This document shows positions 1 to 8,023 of a stretch of DNA of 10,943 bases, one piece after another. The notes under the pieces were generated by a model. That model did no database searches and had not been told where the DNA came from. It was given only the letters and a program-made list of their open reading frames with translations. Each line of letters begins with the position of its first letter. Positions within the stretch are counted from its first letter, which is position 1. The stretch is taken from assembly GCA_030147435.1 (NCBI GenBank), contig JASKZX010000061.1, forward strand, positions 1 through 10,943, given 5' to 3'. Source of the stretch: Savagea sp. Its GTDB lineage: Bacteria; Bacillota; Bacilli; Bacillales_A; Planococcaceae. A program made the translations under genes and the position numbers.

Positions 1-218
1 TTATTACTTTTTCCAATAGCCTTATGTAAAAAGTGAGAAAACTGTTGTTCTTTCGGCTGCATTGTAACTGTTTTCCGACGATATGGCACCCACTCTCCAT
101 CTACCATTCGAGCACGTGTCGTATCAACGTTTGCCATATTCGATGAAATTACGTCCATTCTCGTTCTTTGAGCAGTTAACGCGCTTGCAGAAGTATTTAA
201 ACTATGAAATATACTCAT
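1..218 (-). CDS. flgC: Flagellar basal-body rod protein FlgC (partial, 3' end outside window)
   Basis: FlgC is a proximal rod subunit of the flagellar basal body, exported by the flagellar type III apparatus. The 72 visible residues begin MSIFHSLNTSASALTAQR and carry the rod/hook-family N-terminal signature DVISSNMANVDTTR at about residues 22-35, followed by ARMVDGEWVPYRRK, a typical FlgC continuation. The start ATG lies two bases after the flgB stop. Its ribosome binding site (GAGGAGG) sits inside the last codons of flgB, so the two genes are very probably translationally coupled. This is the usual order at the head of the Bacillus fla/che operon. The reading frame runs off the low-coordinate edge of the window, so length and C-terminus cannot be judged. 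Confidence 0.95.
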   Translation of the reverse strand, partial: MSIFHSLNTSASALTAQRTRMDVISSNMANVDTTRARMVDGEWVPYRRKTVTMQPKEQQFSHFLHKAIGKSN

Positions 219-220
219 GA

Positions 221-613
221 TTAACGTCCTCCTCGAATTACTTGTTGCAACGTATTAAATTTACCATTTAATCGATCAACAAGCGAATGATAATAAATTT
301 GGTTTTCAGCTAACTTCGCTTGCTCATAATCCATATCTACACCATTGCCATTTTGACGATATTTTAAATGATCATATGTATGAACGCCCACATTTTGAGG
401 TGATTTTGAAAAGGGGACATGTCGCTCATTGGTACGATAAGCTTCCAGTTGTTTTTCTTTTTCTTGGTTATATATTGCCTGAAAGTCAACAGCTTTTGCT
501 TTATAATTAGGTGTATCCACATTTGCAATATTTTGTTGAATCACTTTATTTTTTGTTGCCGAAAAATCAAGTCCACGTTCTAAAGAACTAACTGTCATAT
601 CAAATAATCGCAT
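221..613 (-). CDS. flgB: Flagellar basal-body rod protein FlgB
   Basis: FlgB is a proximal rod protein placed next to the MS ring, and is the first gene of the fla/che operon in Bacillus. The 130-residue product has the normal length for the family. The N-terminal half has the rod signature QQNIANVDTPNYKAKAVDFQ at about residues 27-46. The C-terminal end (GVDMDYEQAKLAENQIYYHS and following) is the expected second amphipathic helix region that pairs with the N-terminal helix. The start ATG is preceded by AAGGAG with 7-base spacing. A SigA-like promoter lies about 70-100 bases upstream, and the codY terminator precedes that, so the flagellar operon appears to be transcribed independently of codY. 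Confidence 0.97.
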   Translation of the reverse strand: MRLFDMTVSSLERGLDFSATKNKVIQQNIANVDTPNYKAKAVDFQAIYNQEKEKQLEAYRTNERHVPFSKSPQNVGVHTYDHLKYRQNGNGVDMDYEQAKLAENQIYYHSLVDRLNGKFNTLQQVIRGGR

Positions 614-683
614 AACTTATCTCCTTCCCTTTCATTCTCTTTTGTTTATTTGCTTTTTTATATAGGAAGTATATCATATCTAC

Positions 684-713
684 ATTGTATCGAATAGATA
701 GGAGTCTTGTCCA
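684..713 (-). promoter_or_regulatory. Putative SigA promoter of the fla/che operon (flgB)
   Basis: On the minus strand TGGACA (708-713) and TACAAT (684-689) are separated by 18 bases, each with one mismatch to the SigA consensus. The expected start site near 677 would give a leader of about 65 bases before flgB. The position, between the codY terminator and flgB, is where B. subtilis carries its fla/che promoter. I see no good SigD match (TAAA-N15-GCCGATAT) in the same gap; only TTCGATAC, overlapping the -10, resembles the SigD -10 and it lacks a matching -35. Confidence 0.55.
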
Positions 714-810
714 TAGAATAACGCTCAATTCATCTAGTTCTAAACTTCCCTTTTCATTGTTTTTATTAAAAATCTTGCATTTTTAAAGGACTTTAGACAT
801 AAGAATTTCT

Positions 811-858
811 CTATAAAAAATAGAAAATAGACATTCCGTAAAACTTCGAAATGTCTAT
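811..858 (-). terminator. Rho-independent terminator of codY
   Basis: The arms at 827-838 and 847-858 form, in minus-strand RNA, a 12-base-pair stem (AUAGACAUUUCG with CGGAAUGUCUAU) around an 8-base loop. The only non-Watson-Crick pair is a U-G wobble that would be a C/A mismatch in a plus-strand transcript, which supports the minus-strand reading. The stem is followed by UUUCUAUUUUUUAU. It starts 11 bases after the codY stop and separates codY from the flagellar operon. Confidence 0.85.
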
Positions 859-869
859 CTTTGGCTTCT

Positions 870-1646
870 CTACTTTTTCGGAATATCTAACTCATCTAAA
901 AACTTCTCATTAAGAACTTTAATATACGTACCTTTCATTCCTAATGAGCGTGATTCAATTACTCCAGCACTTTCTAATTTACGGAGTGCATTGACAATTA
1001 CTGAGCGTGTAATTCCAACACGATCCGCCACTTTCGAAGCAACTAAAAGACCTTCCGTTCCATCTAATTCATCAAAAATATGTTCAATTGCTTCATGTTC
1101 ACTGTAAGAAAGTGAATTGATCGCCATTTGAACAACTGCTTTACTGCGTGCTTCAAGCTCAATCTCTTCTGCACGCTCACGTAAAATCTCCATACCGACA
1201 ACTGTTGCACCGTACTCTGCTAGTACGAGATCATCTTCCTTAAACTCTTCTGCAACGCGAGCTAATATTAACGTTCCTAAACGTTGGCCGCCTCCGATGA
1301 TCGGTACAATTGTCGTTAATCCTTCTGCAAACAAATCTTTATTTTCAACCGGGAATGCTGTGTACTGACTATCTACTCCAATATTCGGTGATGTTTCTGG
1401 AATTTCAAATAAACGACGAGTATATTCTTCCGGGAACTGGCGCTCTTCAAACATTTTTTTCAAACGTTCATTTTCAATTTGTTGATGAATCGCAAAACCG
1501 AGTAACTTACCGTCGCGACCAACGATATAAACATTTGAACGAACGACGTCACTAAGCACCGTTGCCATCTCTTTAAAATTCACAGGTTTTCCTGCATTAC
1601 TTTGTAACATTGAGTTGATTTGACGCGTTTTCATTAATAAAGACAT
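870..1646 (-). CDS. codY: GTP- and branched-chain-amino-acid-sensing global regulator CodY
   Basis: CodY is a dimeric DNA-binding protein that represses, and sometimes activates, nutrient-limitation genes when bound to isoleucine/leucine/valine and GTP. At 258 residues it is close to the B. subtilis protein (259). The N-terminal GAF-type sensor domain (about 1-155) keeps the pocket residues R61, M65, F71, P72, T96, F98, P99 and V100; position 62 is Leu where B. subtilis has Met. The C-terminal winged helix-turn-helix has its recognition motif at about 203-222 ([20 protein letters not shown]), including S215. The start has AGGAGG with 8-base spacing. It is the last gene of hslV-hslU-codY, 49 bases after hslU, and ends at a terminator. 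In B. subtilis CodY controls motility, so its place beside the flagellar operon is functionally sensible. Confidence 0.98.
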   Translation of the reverse strand: MSLLMKTRQINSMLQSNAGKPVNFKEMATVLSDVVRSNVYIVGRDGKLLGFAIHQQIENERLKKMFEERQFPEEYTRRLFEIPETSPNIGVDSQYTAFPVENKDLFAEGLTTIVPIIGGGQRLGTLILARVAEEFKEDDLVLAEYGATVVGMEILRERAEEIELEARSKAVVQMAINSLSYSEHEAIEHIFDELDGTEGLLVASKVADRVGITRSVIVNALRKLESAGVIESRSLGMKGTYIKVLNEKFLDELDIPKK

Positions 1647-1695
1647 AATAAATTCCTCCTAAAATGTACCTACTTTGTAAAGTGTATGAATATTC

Positions 1696-3096
1696 TTACA
1701 AGATAAACGATGATAAGTCTTCATCTTTTGCAATCCCTTGAAGTTTATCGTCAACTATTGATGGAGTAATTTCAATTCTAGCAGGTGAAATGTCCGGTGC
1801 TTCGAATGAAATATCTTCCAATAACTTTTCTAATATCGTATGCAAACGACGAGCGCCTATATTTTCTGTATCGCGATTGACTTCATATGCAATCGCTGCA
1901 ATTCGATCGATCGCTTCCGTTGAGAAAGAAAGCTCAACACCCTCAGTTTCTAACAAGTATTCATATTGACGTAATAGCGAGAAGTCAGGTTCGGTCAAAA
2001 TTCGAACGAAATCTTCTTTTGTTAATTTCTCTAACTCTACACGAATCGGGAAACGTCCTTGTAACTCAGGGATAATGTCAGATGGTTTTGACATATGAAA
2101 TGCTCCCGCTGCGATAAATAAAATGAAGTCTGTCTTCACATTACCATATTTCGTTGCAACCGTAGAACCTTCAACAATCGGCAAAATATCTCGCTGTACA
2201 CCTTCACGCGATACATCTTGACTACCGCCTTGTTGATTACGTGTTGCAATTTTATCAATTTCATCTAAGAAAATAATTCCTTCTTGCTCTGTTCTTTCAA
2301 TTGCTAAGCGTGCAATTTCAGCATCATCAAGCAACCGGTCGGCTTCTTGCTCTTCTAAAACGCTGCGTGCATCTTTTACTTTCATTCGTTTCTGTTCTGT
2401 CTTTGATGGAAATAAAGAAGACAATGCATCTTGCATTTGAGACCCAAGCATTTGATCACCCATTGGTAACATTCCTAAAATGTTTGATTGATTTACTTCT
2501 ACAGGAACTTCAACGACTTCTTCTTCTAATTTTCCGATACGAAGCATCGCACCAATTTCTGCACGTTTCCGCTCTAGTTGACGTTGGTCGGCTTCGTTCG
2601 TTGATGTTTCTTTTTTCTCTTGTTGACCGAATAACATTTCAAATGGATTTTGAACACTTGATTGTTTTTTCGATGCAGGAACGAGAAGTTCAATGAGTCG
2701 TTGTTCTGCTTGTTTCTTTGCTTCTTCCGCTACTTCTTCACGCTTTTCTTCACGAACCATTTGCACAGCAACTTCGACTAAGTCTCGAATCATCGACTCA
2801 ACATCACGGCCGACGTAACCGACTTCTGTAAACTTCGTCGCTTCGACTTTAATAAATGGTGCTTGAATAAATTGTGCCATACGACGAGCAATTTCTGTTT
2901 TACCGACACCAGTAGGTCCAATCATCATAATATTTTTCGGTGCAATCTCACGTCTTGCTTCTTCAGAAAGTAAACTTCGACGATAACGATTACGCATCGC
3001 AATAGCGATTGCTTTTTTTGCTTCATGCTGTCCAACGATGTATCGATCTAAATAGGCAAGTAATTCTCTCGGTGTCATCGCTTCTTGTCTTTTCAT
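1696..3096 (-). CDS. hslU: ATP-dependent protease ATPase subunit HslU (ClpY/CodX)
   Basis: HslU is a hexameric AAA+ unfoldase that feeds substrates into the HslV peptidase. I chose the ATG at 3096, giving 466 residues: it overlaps the hslV stop as ATGA, has GGAGG 10 bases upstream, and matches the B. subtilis length (467). An upstream in-frame ATG at 3141 would add 15 residues from within hslV. Visible features are Walker A GPTGVGKT (60-67), pore loop GYVG (93-96), the intermediate I-domain (about 105-240), Walker B IIFLDE (274-279), the GRFPIRVEL region (347-355), sensor-2 motif GARRLHT (414-420), and C-terminal LSSFIL. The C-terminal tail inserts between HslV subunits and activates them in this family. 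The overlap with hslV implies coupled translation and balanced expression. Confidence 0.97.
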   Translation of the reverse strand: MKRQEAMTPRELLAYLDRYIVGQHEAKKAIAIAMRNRYRRSLLSEEARREIAPKNIMMIGPTGVGKTEIARRMAQFIQAPFIKVEATKFTEVGYVGRDVESMIRDLVEVAVQMVREEKREEVAEEAKKQAEQRLIELLVPASKKQSSVQNPFEMLFGQQEKKETSTNEADQRQLERKRAEIGAMLRIGKLEEEVVEVPVEVNQSNILGMLPMGDQMLGSQMQDALSSLFPSKTEQKRMKVKDARSVLEEQEADRLLDDAEIARLAIERTEQEGIIFLDEIDKIATRNQQGGSQDVSREGVQRDILPIVEGSTVATKYGNVKTDFILFIAAGAFHMSKPSDIIPELQGRFPIRVELEKLTKEDFVRILTEPDFSLLRQYEYLLETEGVELSFSTEAIDRIAAIAYEVNRDTENIGARRLHTILEKLLEDISFEAPDISPARIEITPSIVDDKLQGIAKDEDLSSFIL

Positions 3097-3635
3097 TCGT
3101 CTAACACCTCCACAATGATGTGATCGTTTGTATACACACAAATTTCTGCAGCAGTTTCTAACGCTCCTCGAGCAATCTCTTGTGCAGTTAAATGACCGCT
3201 ATATCTTTTTAACGCGCGACCTGCTGCTAATGCATAGTTTCCACCAGAACCGATCGCTAAAACACCATCGTCGGGTGCAATGACTTCACCTGTACCTGAG
3301 ACGAGTAAGATTTGTTCTTTGTTCATAACGATCAATAACGCTTCTAACTTACGTAAAGCGCGATCTCCTCGCCAGTCTTTCGCTAATTCAACTGCCGCTC
3401 GTTCTAAATGACCGTTATATTGCGCGAGCTTTTCTTCAAATCGTTCAAATAAAGTAAATGCGTCTGCTACAGAACCTGCAAATCCTGCTAACACTTTCCC
3501 ATTATAAAGACGACGTACTTTTCGAGCAGTATTTTTCATAATGACAGACTCACCCATCGTTACTTGTCCGTCTCCTGACATTGCCGCTTGTCCATCATGT
3601 AACACTGCAAATATCGTCGTTGCATGAAACTTCAT
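3093..3635 (-). CDS. hslV: ATP-dependent protease peptidase subunit HslV (ClpQ/CodW)
   Basis: HslV is the dodecameric, proteasome-beta-like peptidase of the HslVU protease. The start at 3635 (180 residues) is set by AGGAGG with 7-base spacing and by homology; a longer in-frame ATG at 3680 lacks family support. The N-terminus is [11 protein letters not shown]. As in other Bacillus homologues it extends a few residues before the canonical TTI, so the nucleophile would be T6 after removal of five residues. Position 2 is Lys, whereas B. subtilis CodW has Ser there. D22 (in SGDGQVT) and K39 (in ARKVRRL) align with the E. coli catalytic Asp17 and Lys33. GFAGS (51-55) and the [14 protein letters not shown] segment are family hallmarks. 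It is the first gene of hslV-hslU-codY here; xerC, normally upstream, is absent. Confidence 0.96.
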   Translation of the reverse strand: MKFHATTIFAVLHDGQAAMSGDGQVTMGESVIMKNTARKVRRLYNGKVLAGFAGSVADAFTLFERFEEKLAQYNGHLERAAVELAKDWRGDRALRKLEALLIVMNKEQILLVSGTGEVIAPDDGVLAIGSGGNYALAAGRALKRYSGHLTAQEIARGALETAAEICVYTNDHIIVEVLDE

Positions 3636-3770
3636 TGTCGTTCCTCCTTCTATTACTTTCGAAAATCGACATAAGAACAACGCGAGCGATACTTTCTCTT
3701 TCCTCGTCGCCGCGTATTCATCATATATACTAACATTTCTTTATTCATCGAATCACAATCATTCATTTTA

Positions 3771-3830
3771 CTAAAAAAACAAATGAAAGAAAATAAGACT
3801 GCTTGCACTTGAGTGACAAACAGCCTTATT
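3771..3830 (-). terminator. Rho-independent terminator of topA
   Basis: In minus-strand RNA the outer arms AAUAAGGCUG (3821-3830) and CAGUCUUAUU (3792-3801) pair over 10 bases with one G-U. An inner UUUG/CAAG stem, a single bulged U and a CAC-UCAA-GUG tip extend the hairpin. It is followed by UUUCUUUCAUUUGUUUUUUU. The stem starts about 30 bases after the topA stop. It is the strongest terminator in the window and separates topA from hslVU-codY, so the protease/CodY genes need their own promoter. I could not identify a convincing one in 3636-3790. Confidence 0.92.
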
Positions 3831-3861
3831 ATAACATGCTTCACGTATTTTTAACATCTTT

Positions 3862-5946
3862 TCAATCATCAATTGGTGTTTCTTCTTGAAAGTCGCAAGA
3901 TGGACATTTTACAGTCACTTTCTTTTTCGTTTTTCTCTCTACGAGTGTTTCCTCACATTTCGGACATTTTCGCGGAATCGGTTTATCCCATGACACGTAA
4001 TCACAAGTAGGATATTGATCACATCCGTAGAAAATACGACGTCGCTTACTTTTACGTTCAACGACTTCTCCTTCTTTACATTTCGGACATTTTACTCCGA
4101 CTTGTTTAACAATCGCTTTTGTATTGCGACATTCTGGGAAGTTAGAACAAGCCATAAAGCGACCGTAACGTCCCATTTTATAAACCATTGGTGAACCACA
4201 CCTTTCACAATCTTCACCAACTGGTTCGTCTTTAATTTCGATTTTTTCCATTTCTGCATCGGCTTTTTCTACGTGCTTTTCAAAATCTTGATAGAAATCA
4301 TCGATGACAGATACCCACTCTACTTCGCCTTCTTCAATACGGTCTAAATCATTTTCCATACCTGCTGTAAACTCGATATCAATAATGTCTGGGAAATACT
4401 CATGAACTGCTTCATGAACAATTGTACCGAGCTCTGTCGGAATGAATCGACGGTTATCTAATGATACATAACCACGCTTTTGAATCGTATCAAGTGTCGG
4501 TGCGTAAGTAGACGGACGACCGATACCGAGCTCTTCTAACGCTTTAACGAGACGCGCTTCTGAGTAACGTGGTGGCGGTTGCGTAAAGTGCTGCTTCGGC
4601 GTCACTTCTAATGCTTCGAATGTTTCACCTTCTTCTAATGGTGGAAGCATTTTATTTTTATCAGAGCTATCTTTTGCTTCTAATACATTATAAACTTTTA
4701 AAAACCCTTCAAACTTCACTTGAGAACCTGTCGCACGGAAACGATGACCATTATTAGATAAATCAACGGTTACCGTATCTAAAATAGCAGGTGCCATTTG
4801 ACTAGCAATGAATCGGTTCCAAATGAGTTGGTATAACTTAAATTGATCGGGTGTTAAATATTGCTTCATGCTCGAAGGTTGGCGCATCGCTGATGTTGGA
4901 CGTACTGCTTCGTGGGCATCTTGTGCATTTTTTCCTTCTTCTTTTTTCTTCGGTGCACTCCCTACAAACTCTTTCCCAAACATCGTTTCTATATATTGTG
5001 CTGCTTCTTCTTTCGCACTTTCTGAAATACGCGTCGAGTCGGTACGCATATACGTAATTAAACCGACTGTTCCTTCTTTTTTACCGAGTGCAATACCTTC
5101 ATATAACTGTTGTGCAAGCATCATCGTTTTTCGAGCACGGAAATTCAAACGACGTGCTGCTTCTTGTTGCAAGGATGAAGTTGTAAATGGTGCCGCTGCG
5201 TTTCGTTTCCGTTCACGACGAACGACTTTTTCAACGACATATGGGTTGTCTTGAATCGCTTGAACGATATTTTGCACAACTTCTTCATTCGGCAATTCTT
5301 TCTTCTCTTTTAAATCCCCATAATACATCGCTTCAAATGGTATGTTTTCTTTTTTGAAGTTTGATGTAATACTCCAATATTCTTCTGGCTTAAACGCTTT
5401 AATTTCATTTTCACGGTCAATGATCAAGCGTAATGCAACCGATTGAACACGTCCTGCAGAAAGTCCTTTTTTCACTTTTTTCCATAAAATCGGACTAATA
5501 TTGTAACCGACTAAACGGTCTAAAATTCGACGTGCTTGTTGCGCATCGACTAAGTCCATATCGATCGGACGTGGATGTTTAAATGATTCTTTTACTGCAT
5601 CTTTCGTAATTTCATTAAAGACGACGCGGCAATCAGACTCAATATCTACACCGAGTTGTTGAGCTAAATGCCAGGCAATCGCTTCTCCTTCGCGGTCAGG
5701 GTCAGCAGCTAAATAAATACGATCTGCTTTTTTCGCTTCTTTTTTTAGCTCTTGTAAGATCGGCCCTTTTCCGCGAATTGTAATATACTTCGGTTTATAA
5801 TTTTCTTCGACATTTACACCCATTTGACTACGTGGTAAATCACGTAAATGTCCAAGGGAAGCCATTACTTTATAATTTCTCCCTAAATATTTTTGAATCG
5901 TCTTCGCTTTTGCAGGCGATTCAACTATTACTAAATTTTTCGCCAT
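3862..5946 (-). CDS. topA: DNA topoisomerase I (type IA)
   Basis: TopA relaxes negatively supercoiled DNA by transient single-strand cleavage through a 5'-phosphotyrosine. The 694 residues are close to B. subtilis TopA (691). The Toprim domain begins [14 protein letters not shown] (4-17) and carries the acidic motif ADPDREGEA (81-89). The active-site tyrosine is Y299 in [12 protein letters not shown] (295-306). Three C-terminal four-cysteine zinc ribbons are intact: C580/583/600/606, C620/623/642/648 and C661/664/681/684. The start follows GAGGAGG at 11 bases, rather long, but the protein N-terminus fits the family exactly. The 140-base gap after dprA has no terminator and only a weak promoter candidate (TTGATT 6057-6062, 15-base spacer, TATACA 6036-6041), so co-transcription with dprA is plausible. 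A strong terminator follows. trmFO, the usual next gene, is missing. Confidence 0.98.
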   Translation of the reverse strand: MAKNLVIVESPAKAKTIQKYLGRNYKVMASLGHLRDLPRSQMGVNVEENYKPKYITIRGKGPILQELKKEAKKADRIYLAADPDREGEAIAWHLAQQLGVDIESDCRVVFNEITKDAVKESFKHPRPIDMDLVDAQQARRILDRLVGYNISPILWKKVKKGLSAGRVQSVALRLIIDRENEIKAFKPEEYWSITSNFKKENIPFEAMYYGDLKEKKELPNEEVVQNIVQAIQDNPYVVEKVVRRERKRNAAAPFTTSSLQQEAARRLNFRARKTMMLAQQLYEGIALGKKEGTVGLITYMRTDSTRISESAKEEAAQYIETMFGKEFVGSAPKKKEEGKNAQDAHEAVRPTSAMRQPSSMKQYLTPDQFKLYQLIWNRFIASQMAPAILDTVTVDLSNNGHRFRATGSQVKFEGFLKVYNVLEAKDSSDKNKMLPPLEEGETFEALEVTPKQHFTQPPPRYSEARLVKALEELGIGRPSTYAPTLDTIQKRGYVSLDNRRFIPTELGTIVHEAVHEYFPDIIDIEFTAGMENDLDRIEEGEVEWVSVIDDFYQDFEKHVEKADAEMEKIEIKDEPVGEDCERCGSPMVYKMGRYGRFMACSNFPECRNTKAIVKQVGVKCPKCKEGEVVERKSKRRRIFYGCDQYPTCDYVSWDKPIPRKCPKCEETLVERKTKKKVTVKCPSCDFQEETPIDD

Positions 5947-6086
5947 TCCTATTTGTTCCTCCTCAAAATTAGAGGGTCCTCTTCACTTTTGAAAAGGGCT
6001 CAATTTCCATTTCATCTTTATCTATCTTTGCAAAATGTATAACAGTTTATCAGTAAAATCAACCTTTACACTGTTTTTCATGAAAA

Positions 6087-6965
6087 CTATTCTTCATTTT
6101 CCCGTAAAAATGACATGATTTGACGTGCTGCATATAAAGGTGTTGCTCCCTCATCAATTAACTTGTGAGGCCCTTCAGAAAGGACAGAATCGATCGGTCC
6201 TGGGATTGCAAAAATCGTACGGCCATGGTTCAATCCGTAATCGACAGTACTCATCGTTCCGCTTTTTATACGTGCTTCACTCACAATAATCGCTTCACTT
6301 AACCCGCTAATAATGCGGTTTCTCATTGGAAACATCCATCGTTTAGGACTGTACGAGGGTGGGTATTCCGAAAGAACGAGTTCATGAGCCATCATATATT
6401 GAGCTAATGCTTCATTACTTTTCGGATAACAATAGTCAAAACCGTGTCCTAATATTGCGATTGTCGGTAAACCAATACTAATGGCGCATTCATGTGCCAT
6501 ACGATCAGCGCCTGCTGCTAAGCCAGAGACGATTCCTACATCGAAAGAAGCGTGCATCAATTGCTGAAGAGCACGCCACGTATAATTTGTCGCTTTTCTC
6601 GCTCCGACAATCGCAAGCTTTCGTTTCTTTAAATATTGAAGTTGACCTTTTGCATATAACACAGCAGGAGGATCGTAAACTTGTCTCAATAGCTCAGGGT
6701 AATATGCGCTCGTATAAGGAATTGCTACAATCTCTTTTTGGCGAAGCTCTTGAAAAACTTGTTCTACATATCGTTGATCTACTTTTGAAATGAGTTGCTG
6801 ATACTTCTTTCTGCGGCGTGGCTCATAATGAAGCAAATCTCTTTCGGTCAACTCGTGAATTCGATCGTAAGAACGACATTGCTTTTTTAGTTGTTTATAA
6901 AAAGGATATGGTGCTGGCAAAAGGAAGTGAAGAGCGACCAACCATTTCTCTTCACTCGTATACAT
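6087..6965 (-). CDS. dprA: DNA-processing protein DprA (Smf), RecA loader in transformation
   Basis: DprA binds incoming single-stranded DNA during natural transformation and loads RecA onto it. I chose the ATG at 6965 (292 residues): it has AGGAG with 7-base spacing, and the product begins MYTSEEKWLV. An ATG at 6992 would add nine residues but has no ribosome binding site and lies in a hairpin arm. The extended Rossmann fold shows IVGAR (119-123), SGLAAGAD (147-154), FPMRNRIISGLS (212-223), SGTMSTVDYGL (235-245), IPG (254-256) and LIDEGA (269-274). The N-terminal ~100 residues are the usual helical region. There is no C-terminal winged-helix domain, as is common in Firmicutes. The gene has its own apparent promoter overlapping the sucD terminator and reads on toward topA. 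Confidence 0.95.
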   Translation of the reverse strand: MYTSEEKWLVALHFLLPAPYPFYKQLKKQCRSYDRIHELTERDLLHYEPRRRKKYQQLISKVDQRYVEQVFQELRQKEIVAIPYTSAYYPELLRQVYDPPAVLYAKGQLQYLKKRKLAIVGARKATNYTWRALQQLMHASFDVGIVSGLAAGADRMAHECAISIGLPTIAILGHGFDYCYPKSNEALAQYMMAHELVLSEYPPSYSPKRWMFPMRNRIISGLSEAIIVSEARIKSGTMSTVDYGLNHGRTIFAIPGPIDSVLSEGPHKLIDEGATPLYAARQIMSFLRENEE

Positions 6966-6991
6966 ATTGAAACTCCTTTTTATCATTGTCA

Positions 6992-7023
6992 AAACGCCTG
7001 TGCATCAAAATTGCCAGACGTTT
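6992..7023 (-). other. Stem-loop in the dprA leader (possible attenuator or second terminator)
   Basis: In minus-strand RNA AAACGUCUG (7015-7023) pairs with CAGGCGUUU (6992-7000) over nine bases with one U-G wobble. A further GCA/UGC pair with one bulged A extends it toward the loop. The wobble would be a mismatch on the other strand, which supports a role in minus-strand RNA. Only a short U run (UUUU, partly in the stem) follows, so termination would be weak. It lies between the proposed dprA promoter and the dprA ribosome binding site. Confidence 0.55.
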
Positions 7024-7032
7024 CATTGGAAC

Positions 7033-7061
7033 ATTATAGAAAAAATAAAATAGAAAGGCAA
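7033..7061 (-). promoter_or_regulatory. Putative SigA promoter of dprA, embedded in the sucD terminator
   Basis: TATAAT (7033-7038) is a perfect -10 and TTGCCT (7056-7061) matches four of six -35 bases at the ideal 17-base spacing. The -35 lies in the descending arm of the sucD terminator hairpin, and the spacer is the terminator's T-rich tract. The start site would fall near 7026, giving a leader of about 60 bases before dprA. Confidence 0.65.
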
Positions 7062-7103
7062 TCGTCTCCTAGTGTAAATAAGAAACAATTGCTCTTTTCT
7101 ATT
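7039..7103 (-). terminator. Rho-independent terminator of sucCD
   Basis: Starting at the sucD stop codon, AAUAGAAA pairs with UUUCUAUU (7096-7103 with 7049-7056). After an asymmetric internal loop GCAAU pairs with AUUGC, and a further GUUUC/GAGAC helix lies within the loop. The stem is followed by UUUAUUUUUUCUAUAAU in minus-strand RNA. Position and U-rich tail make this the end of the sucCD transcript. Confidence 0.8.
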
Positions 7104-8005
7104 TAAAACGTTTTACATTTCTCATAAATACCATGTTCTTTTAATACTTGAATTAACGTTTCGCCAATTACTGACGGTGTTTCCGCTACAGCAATACCCG
7201 CATCTTCTAATGCTTCGATTTTTGCCGCTGCTGTTCCTTTTCCACCTGAAATAATCGCTCCCGCATGTCCCATTCGTTTCCCTGGAGGTGCTGTTTTACC
7301 ACCGATGAATCCGACAACAGGTTTTGTCATATGTTCTTTCACCCAAGCGGCTGCTTCTTCTTCCGCTGTACCTCCAATTTCTCCGAGCATAACGACAGCA
7401 TATGTTTCTGGGTCTTCGTTAAACGCTTTCAAAACATCGATAAAATTTGTACCGTTTACCGGGTCTCCACCGATACCGACCGTTGTCGTTTGTCCGATAC
7501 CTTCTTGTGTTAATTGATACGTCGCTTCATATGTAAGTGTTCCTGAACGAGATACGACACCTACATGACCTTTGCGATGAATATATCCTGGCATAATACC
7601 AATCTTACATTCATCTGCTGTAAGCACTCCTGGACTATTTGGTCCGATAAGACGTGTATTTTTTCCTTCCATATAACGTTTTACTTTCACCATATCAAGT
7701 ACTGGAATATGTTCTGTAATACAAATAACGAGTTCGACTCCTGCATCTACTGCTTCAACGATTGCATCTGCTGCAAATGGTGCTGGTACGTAAATGACAG
7801 AAGTCTTTGCTCCTGTTTCATCGACTGCTTCTTGTACCGTATTATACACCGGTACACCTGCTGCTTTTTGTCCACCTTTTCCTGGTGTTACTCCTGCAAC
7901 GATATTCGTTCCATAATCTCGCATTTCATGAGTATGGAAAAGCGCTGTTGCACCAGTAATTCCTTGCACAATTACTTTCGTATCTTGATCAATAAAAATA
8001 CTCAT
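7103..8005 (-). CDS. sucD: Succinate-CoA ligase (ADP-forming), alpha subunit
   Basis: SucD binds CoA and carries the phosphohistidine of succinyl-CoA synthetase, which converts succinyl-CoA to succinate with formation of ATP in the TCA cycle. The 300-residue product has normal length. The N-terminal CoA-binding Rossmann domain shows [16 protein letters not shown] (13-28) and the [10 protein letters not shown] loop (36-45). GPNSPG lies at 121-126. The phosphorylated histidine is H247 in [11 protein letters not shown]. The gene starts 18 bases after sucC with GGAGG at 10 bases, so the subunits are co-expressed, and it ends in a hairpin terminator at its stop codon. Confidence 0.98.
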   Translation of the reverse strand: MSIFIDQDTKVIVQGITGATALFHTHEMRDYGTNIVAGVTPGKGGQKAAGVPVYNTVQEAVDETGAKTSVIYVPAPFAADAIVEAVDAGVELVICITEHIPVLDMVKVKRYMEGKNTRLIGPNSPGVLTADECKIGIMPGYIHRKGHVGVVSRSGTLTYEATYQLTQEGIGQTTTVGIGGDPVNGTNFIDVLKAFNEDPETYAVVMLGEIGGTAEEEAAAWVKEHMTKPVVGFIGGKTAPPGKRMGHAGAIISGGKGTAAAKIEALEDAGIAVAETPSVIGETLIQVLKEHGIYEKCKTF

Positions 8006-8023
8006 TACACTAAGTCCTCCCTA

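Noticed and set aside
3097..3141. Upstream ATG at 3141 as start of hslU
   Set aside because: It would add 15 residues overlapping hslV, unlike the family; the ATG at 3096 has GGAGG and an ATGA overlap and gives the usual length.
3653..3844. 63-codon minus-strand frame from an ATG at 3844
   Set aside because: It runs through the topA terminator hairpin, has no ribosome binding site and no recognisable domain. Only its downstream part is kept, as a low-interest finding.
4868..5254. 128-codon plus-strand open frame opposite topA
   Set aside because: It lies wholly antisense to strongly conserved topA coding sequence, has no family resemblance and no ribosome binding site context; the same holds for the other plus-strand frames (2301-2696, 7565-8041, 8890-9228, 10088-10420).
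6072..6086. Near-palindrome GTTTTTCATGAAAAC after dprA
   Set aside because: The stem is short and AT-only in part, and no U run follows on the minus strand, so it does not make a credible terminator.
6966..6992. Upstream ATG at 6992 as start of dprA
   Set aside because: No ribosome binding site precedes it and it falls in a hairpin arm; AGGAG is placed correctly for the ATG at 6965.
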